Source: JALOLG01 sp963722415
GTDB lineage: Bacteria > Actinomycetota > Acidimicrobiia > Acidimicrobiales > Ilumatobacteraceae
DNA: 64,000 nt
Reading direction: 5' to 3'
NCBI GenBank assembly: GCA_963722415.1
Contig: CAVRNI010000057.1
Location: 310,001-374,000 of the forward strand
In this document: positions 60,030 through 64,000 of the stretch, piece after piece
Position numbering within the stretch: the first letter of the stretch is position 1
Layout of the letters: every line of letters begins with the position of its first letter
Position numbers and translations under genes: made by a program
The notes under the pieces: generated by a model
Told to the model about the DNA's origin: nothing
Database searches by the model: none
Seen by the model: the letters and a program-made list of their open reading frames with translations, nothing else

Positions 60030-60825
60030 GTCAATACATCTCCCTCTGCAGTTTCGGATGACGCGGCGGTCCACGTGAACTCGCGGCTGGCGCCGCTCGA
60101 GGAACGCCGCGATCCCCTCCGCCCGGTCGGTGCTCGATCTCATCTCGGCGCGCCAGCGCCGGTCGACGTCTTCGGTGACGCGTCCGTGCTCGATGATCGA
60201 AGTCGACCATCTCCTTGCTCCCGCACTGCGTGAGCAGCGACCGTTCGGCGAGGACGCCGGCGAAGCACGTCGAGGCGCTCGACGCGGCTGCCGGCTCGTG
60301 GACCTCGTCGACGAGCCCGATGCGGAGTGCCCGCTCGGCGTCGATCAGCTCGGCCGAGTACAAGAGGTGCTTGGCGGCCGAAGCGCCCAACAGGCGCACG
60401 GCGCGCTCGAGCGCGAACGTCGGGTACAGCAGCCCGAGCCGTGCCGGTGTGATGCCGAAGCGTGACGTCGTGTCGGCGATGCGCAGGTCGCAGGCGATGG
60501 CGATCTCGGCGCCACCGCCGACACACGACCCGGTGATGAACGCGATCATCGGCTTGGGGAACGTGGTGAGGGCGTCGTCGGCGGCGTGGTTGGCGATGAG
60601 CAGGGCCTCGTTGTCGACGGTCCCGAGGGCGGCGATGTCGGCGCCGGCGCAGAAGTGGTCACCGGTGCCCCGCACGACGAGGACCCGCACCGTCGGATCG
60701 CCGGCGAGGGCGGCGCAGTGGTCCGTCATCGACCGCCACATGTCGATCGTCACGGCGTTGCGCTTCTCGGGGCGGTTGAGCCACAGGGTCGCGATCGCGC
60801 CATCGTGGGTGACCTCGACGTCCAT
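60026..60825 (-). CDS. Enoyl-CoA hydratase/isomerase family protein (3' end frame-disrupted)
   Basis: Crotonase of about 265 residues from ATG 60825 (MDVEVTHDGAIATLWLNRPE). Oxyanion-hole segments are GDHFCAGADIAALGTVDNEA and GSCVGGGAEIAIACDLRIAD; a region FGITPARLGLLYPTFALERA carries the usual catalytic-loop position, without a clear Glu. C-terminal family segments EMVDF and AEGIAAFLERRQPRFTW are spread over three frames by breaks near 60255, 60195 and 60085. With these bridged the stop is TGA at 60028-60026. It catalyses hydration or isomerisation of an acyl-CoA; the substrate is unknown. Confidence 0.85.
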
Positions 60826-60921
60826 CGTCGGCACCGTACCGCGCCCGACTCGTGCTCGCCGCGGCCGACCGGCTACGTCCGAATCTCCGGCCACCGGTCG
60901 CCACCGGTACGGTTCGAGACG

Positions 60922-61317
60922 ATGACGAAGCAGATCCCCTTGGTCGACTACCTCGTGCTGGGCGACGAGCCACACCTCGTCGCCCACGAGTGCACCGCCT
61001 GCGGCGCACGCTTCTTCGATCGGCGCAATGCGTGTGCGTCGTGCTTCGCCACCGAGTTCCGCGACGTGCCGATCGGCACCCACGGCGAGGTGCGCTCGTT
61101 CACGATCGTCACGTTGGCCGCGCCCGGTGTGCCGGTGCCGTTCGTCGCCGCCGTGGTCGACTGCGACGGCACGAGCGTGCGTGCCAATCTGATCAACGTC
61201 GAACCCGATCCCGAGCACGTCACGCTCGGCATGGACGTCCGACTCGCCACCTACTCACTCGGCACCGACGACGACGGTGTCGAGGCCATCGGCTACGGCT
61301 TCGAGCCCGTGGCCTGA
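60922..61317 (+). CDS. DUF35 OB-fold/zinc-ribbon protein (thiolase partner)
   Basis: Protein of 132 residues. An N-terminal rubredoxin-like zinc ribbon (HECTACGARFFDRRNACASC) is followed by an OB fold (EVRSFTIVTLAAPGVPVPFV, NLINVEPDPEHVTLGMDVRL). DUF35 proteins form complexes with SCP2-type thiolases and help channel acyl-CoA intermediates. It precedes such a thiolase by 67 bases, so the pair is a unit. ATG 60922 is divergent from the enoyl-CoA hydratase. Confidence 0.9.
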   Translation: MTKQIPLVDYLVLGDEPHLVAHECTACGARFFDRRNACASCFATEFRDVPIGTHGEVRSFTIVTLAAPGVPVPFVAAVVDCDGTSVRANLINVEPDPEHVTLGMDVRLATYSLGTDDDGVEAIGYGFEPVA

Positions 61318-61384
61318 ACCCACGCCATCGAACACACGCTGCCACATCAGTGTTGCCAAGAACAGAACTTGAAGGAGAACCACC

Positions 61385-62593
61385 ATGGCCAGTGACGACA
61401 TCTGGATCCTCGGCATCAGGATGACGAAGTTCGGCAAGCATCCCGACAAGGACACCGTCGACCTCGCGGCCGAGGCGGCGATGGCCGCCCTCGCCGACGG
61501 CGGCGTGACGATGCGCGACATCGGCGTGCTCGCCGCGGGTTGCCTGATGGAGGCCAACTCCGGGATGGGCCAGCGGCTGCAGAAGCAGATCGGCCAGACC
61601 GGGATCCCCGTCTACAACGTCGCCAACGCGTGCGCCACGGGTGCGACCGCGCTGCGCACGGCGATCATGGCGGTCAAGGCGGGCGAGTGCGACATGGGCC
61701 TCGCCGTCGGTGTCGAGAAGCTCGCCGGCGCCGGACTGCTCGGTGGCGGCGGCACGCCGAAGTCCGACGGCAAGACGTGGACCCCGAAGGGTCGGTTCGG
61801 CGCGGTCGCGCCCACCGACGGCCGCGTCGGCACCGACGCGATGCCCGGGACGTTCGCCCAGGTCGGCATGGAGTACGGCCACAAGTACGGCGGTGCCACG
61901 TTCGAGCTGTTCGCGAGGATCAGCGAGAAGAACCACTCGCACTCGACGCTCAACCCGCTCGCCGCCTACAGCAAGCGCTTCACGCTCGACGAGATCATGA
62001 ACGACATGATGATCGCCTACCCCAACACGCGGCCGATGTGCTCGGCCAACTGCGACGGTGCAGCCGCCGCGGTGGTGGTCAGCGACGCCAAGCTCAAGAC
62101 GCTGTCGGGCGAGCAGCAGCGGCGGGCCATCAAGGTGTCGGCCTCGGTGCTCACGAGCGATCCGTGGCAGGAGGCGTGCCAGGTGCTCCCCGACGTCAAC
62201 ACGCTCACTCGCATCGCTGCCACGCAGGCGTACGAGAAGGCCGGCATCGGGCCGGAGGATCTCGACCTGGTCGAGCTGCACGACTGCTTCGCCACCGCCG
62301 AGCTCGTGCACTACGACAACCTCCAGCTGTGCGAGGAAGGCGGCGCCGTCGACTTCTTCGAGTCGGGCGCGCCGTGGCGCGACGGCACGACGCCGGTGAA
62401 CGTGTCGGGCGGACTGCAGTCGAAGGGTCACCCGATCGCGGCGACCGGGATCGCCAACATCTGGGAGGTCTGCCACCACCTGCGCGGTGAGGCCGGCGAT
62501 CGTCAGATCGAGGGCGCCAAGGTCGGCCTCGCCCACGTGATCGGCCTCGGCTCGGCGTGCGGCGTCCACATCCTCGAGAAGGCCGCCGCCTGA
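61385..62593 (+). CDS. SCP2-type thiolase/acetyl-CoA acetyltransferase-like protein
   Basis: Thiolase-superfamily protein of 402 residues, with a strong AAGGAG site seven bases before ATG 61385. The active Cys region is VYNVANACATGATALRTAIM; the downstream HDCFATAEL segment of the SCP2 subgroup is LDLVELHDCFATAELVHYDN; the C-terminal GHP motif is GGLQSKGHPIAATGIANIWE. Together with the DUF35 partner this is the actinobacterial lipid-transfer/thiolase type, acting in side-chain or aromatic acyl-CoA degradation. The substrate is not known. The frame is intact. Confidence 0.92.
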   Translation: MASDDIWILGIRMTKFGKHPDKDTVDLAAEAAMAALADGGVTMRDIGVLAAGCLMEANSGMGQRLQKQIGQTGIPVYNVANACATGATALRTAIMAVKAGECDMGLAVGVEKLAGAGLLGGGGTPKSDGKTWTPKGRFGAVAPTDGRVGTDAMPGTFAQVGMEYGHKYGGATFELFARISEKNHSHSTLNPLAAYSKRFTLDEIMNDMMIAYPNTRPMCSANCDGAAAAVVVSDAKLKTLSGEQQRRAIKVSASVLTSDPWQEACQVLPDVNTLTRIAATQAYEKAGIGPEDLDLVELHDCFATAELVHYDNLQLCEEGGAVDFFESGAPWRDGTTPVNVSGGLQSKGHPIAATGIANIWEVCHHLRGEAGDRQIEGAKVGLAHVIGLGSACGVHILEKAAA

Positions 62594-62618
62594 CCTCCCG
62601 CCCCACCCCTGATCTCGT

Positions 62619-62651
62619 GAAGTTTCGGCGTCCCTACGGCGCCGAAACTTC
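62619..62651. terminator. 12-bp hairpin between thiolase and TetR genes
   Basis: GAAGTTTCGGCG (62619-62630), loop TCCCTACGG, CGCCGAAACTTC (62640-62651). It is 25 bases after the thiolase stop and overlaps the 3' end of the converging TetR gene, whose probable TAG stop is in the loop. Likely a bidirectional terminator. Confidence 0.75.
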
Positions 62652-63257
62652 AGCGAGAGTGGGACGTGGTCGGAGGCCGTTGAAGACGCGGGTGAGGCCG
62701 GCGGTGTAGGTCGACGACGGCTCGGGCGCCGATCGGTGGTTGCATCTGCATCAACTCGAGCATCACGTAGCCGTGGACGGTCGCCCAGACGTGCATCGCG
62801 ATCTCGATCGCGTCGTGCTCGGCGAGGTCCCCCGAGTCGATCGCTCGGGCGACGCGTGCGACGTGGGCATCGAACGACAGCGACGCCCGCGTCAGTGCGG
62901 CGTCGGTCGCGAGGAAGTCGGGGACGGCACGGGTGAACATCACCTGGTACTGCGTCGGGTTGGCCAACGCCCACGCGCGATACGCCTCGCCCGTGGCGTA
63001 CAACGCATCCATCGGACCGAGTCGGTCAGCGGCGGCATCGAGCGCGGCGTCGAACTTCTCGAACCCGTCGACGAAGATCGCGTCGACCAGTCCGTCCTTG
63101 CCCCCGAAGTACGTGTACACGCCCGTCGTCGAGCAGCCGGCGGCGGCGGCGACGTTGCGGACCGTCGAGCGCGCCCGGCACCTTCGCCCTGCACGATCCC
63201 GATCGCGGCCCGCAGGATGGCGGCGCGTTGATCGGGGGTTGACTTCTCGATCGCCAC
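62634..63257 (-). CDS. TetR-family transcriptional regulator (frame-disrupted)
   Basis: Repressor of about 205 residues from GTG 63257 (MAIEKSTPDQRAAILRAAIG). The helix-turn-helix reads VRNVAAAAGCSTTGVYTYFG after a break near 63175. The ligand domain includes GLVDAIFVDGFEKFDAALDA, AYRAWALANPTQYQVMFTRA and DAIEIAMHVWATVHGYVML, the WHG-type TetR domain. A second break near 62715 leads to YTAGLTRVFNGLRPRPT and a TAG at 62636-62634. Without bridging, the frame ends at 62650. It is divergent from a carotenoid-oxygenase gene, with two operator palindromes starting next to its start codon. Confidence 0.85.
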
Positions 63258-63287
63258 GTAACTAAGTTACACATGTAACAAAGTTAC
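63258..63287. promoter_or_regulatory. Doubled palindromic TetR operator
   Basis: Two 13-base palindromes, GTAACTAAGTTAC (63258-63270) and GTAACAAAGTTAC (63275-63287), with ACAT between them. The first abuts the GTG start of the TetR gene; the second is 30 bases before the carotenoid-oxygenase ATG. The AT-rich patch probably also contains the -10 elements, so binding would block both genes. Confidence 0.82.
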
Positions 63288-63316
63288 GCCACACATCGCC
63301 CCGAGGAGTCGTTGCC

Positions 63317-64000
63317 ATGACCCAGACCGAGCACGACCACCCAATCGACGGATCCCGTCGAAGGTTCCGGCAATCGCTACCTCGCCGACAACTACGCCCC
63401 GGTCACCGACGAGATCACCGCGTTCGACCTGCCGGTGATCGGCGAGCTGCCCGCCGACCTGCGCGGTCGGTACCTCCGCAACGGCCCGAACCCCATCACC
63501 CCACCCGACCAGACGTCGCACCACTGGTTCGTCGGCGACGGCATGGTGCACGGCATCCGACTGAACGACGGCAAGGCCGAGTGGTACCGCAACCGGTACG
63601 TGGGTTCGAAGAACGTGTCCGACTTCCGCGGTCAACCCGACATCCCCGGACGCAACTGGAACGACAGCGCGGGCGGACCCAACACCAACGTCGGCGGGTT
63701 CGCCGGCACGACGTGGGCGATGGTGGAGGCCGGCGGGTGCCCGGTCGAGCTCACCTACGAGCTCGAGACCGTCGGGCGCAACGACTTCAACGGCACGCTG
63801 CCCGGCGCGTTCACCGCCCATCCGAAGGTCGATCCCGACACCGGCGAGATGCACGCGATGGTCTACGCCTGGGCCGAGTGGCTCGACCACGTGCAGTACG
63901 TGGTCGTCGGCAACGACGGCCGGGTGCGTCGCACGGTCGACATCCCGCTGCCGGGCATGACGATGCTGCACGACATGTCGCTGACGCAGCGCTACGCGGT
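63317..64000 (+). CDS. Carotenoid oxygenase (RPE65/CCD family), N-terminal part
   Basis: Non-heme iron dioxygenase, truncated by the window edge. ATG 63317 follows GAGGAG by about 11 bases. After a break near 63352 the family N-terminus reads YLADNYAPVTDEITAFDLPV, IGELPADLRGRYLRNGPNP, HHWFVGDGMVHGIRLNDG and WYRNRYVGSKNV. Later segments are PNTNVGGFAGTTWAMVEAGG and LPGAFTAHPKVDPDTGEMHA, the latter with the first iron-ligand His. Another His follows in MTMLHDMSLT. It could cleave carotenoids or lignostilbene-type aromatics; the TetR/WHG neighbour suggests ligand induction. Confidence 0.87.
   Translation, partial: MTQTEHDHPIDGSRRRFRQSLPRRQLRPGHRRDHRVRPAGDRRAARRPARSVPPQRPEPHHPTRPDVAPLVRRRRHGARHPTERRQGRVVPQPVRGFEERVRLPRSTRHPRTQLERQRGRTQHQRRRVRRHDVGDGGGRRVPGRAHLRARDRRAQRLQRHAARRVHRPSEGRSRHRRDARDGLRLGRVARPRAVRGRRQRRPGASHGRHPAAGHDDAARHVADAALRG

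Noticed and set aside
61220..62974. 584-codon minus-strand frame over the thiolase
   Set aside because: Antisense to a thiolase with intact Cys and GHP motifs; no recognisable domain.

Overview
The window is GC-rich DNA with dense coding on both strands, frequent GTG starts and short or overlapping gene junctions. F420-type LLM oxidoreductase and PPOX proteins, MocR and BTAD/SARP-type regulators, DUF2752, DUF2007-like and PRC-barrel proteins, and secreted proteins with WF-ending repeats together point to an Actinomycetota genome, most likely an Acidimicrobiia (Ilumatobacter-like) bacterium. The taxon is inferred from gene content only. No rRNA, tRNA, CRISPR array or insertion sequence was recognised, and no gene-free stretch exceeds about 255 bases.

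Layout. 1-4.9 kb: start of a dihydropyrimidinase and a beta-ureidopropionase-like amidohydrolase (reductive pyrimidine catabolism) divergent from a MocR regulator, then small DUF2007-like, PRC-barrel, PPOX and eIF2B-like genes. 4.9-15.6 kb: thioredoxin-like protein, HrpB helicase, TauE-type permease, a large secreted repeat protein, class I fumarase, an MFS permease and an ABC-F ATPase. 15.6-27.8 kb: DUF2752, an SGNH-hydrolase lipoprotein with a VTTQPP repeat tail, MscL, MFS, amidase, SDR, alpha/beta hydrolase, LLM oxidoreductase, a beta-propeller lipoprotein, a fatty-acid-hydroxylase-type enzyme and a MetE-like methyltransferase. 28-34.6 kb: a NEW3-domain secreted protein, ABC ATPase and ABC-2 permease operon, then an HtrA protease divergent from an OmpR-type two-component system.

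34.6-44 kb holds the clearest metabolic unit: a minus-strand run of boxC, boxB, benzoate-CoA ligase, alpha/beta hydrolase, Asp/Glu-type racemase, sulfatase and EamA transporter, divergent from a PaaX-like regulator across a palindromic operator. This is the aerobic benzoyl-CoA epoxidation (box) pathway, without a visible boxA reductase or aldehyde dehydrogenase. 44-52.9 kb: an NTF2-like protein, a membrane/NNMT-type methyltransferase fusion, a SNF2 helicase, and an ECF42-type sigma factor with its YCII/DGPF protein and a dienelactone hydrolase. 52.9-59.5 kb: two tandem near-identical BTAD/NB-ARC/TPR regulators. 59.5-64 kb: DoxX, enoyl-CoA hydratase, a DUF35 plus SCP2-type thiolase pair, and a TetR regulator divergent from a carotenoid-oxygenase gene across a doubled palindromic operator.

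Two cross-cutting features stand out. Two families of intergenic hairpins recur (four copies of a CTGTCTGCTTC palindrome directly after stop codons, and three copies of a CTGGGCTGC palindrome). Many genes also carry single-base frame disruptions clustered at 28-38, 43-53 and 53-63 kb, while 8.8-16, 19-27.8 and 38.4-43.1 kb are clean. This pattern looks like uneven consensus quality rather than real pseudogenisation, so coordinates of disrupted genes are composites across frames.
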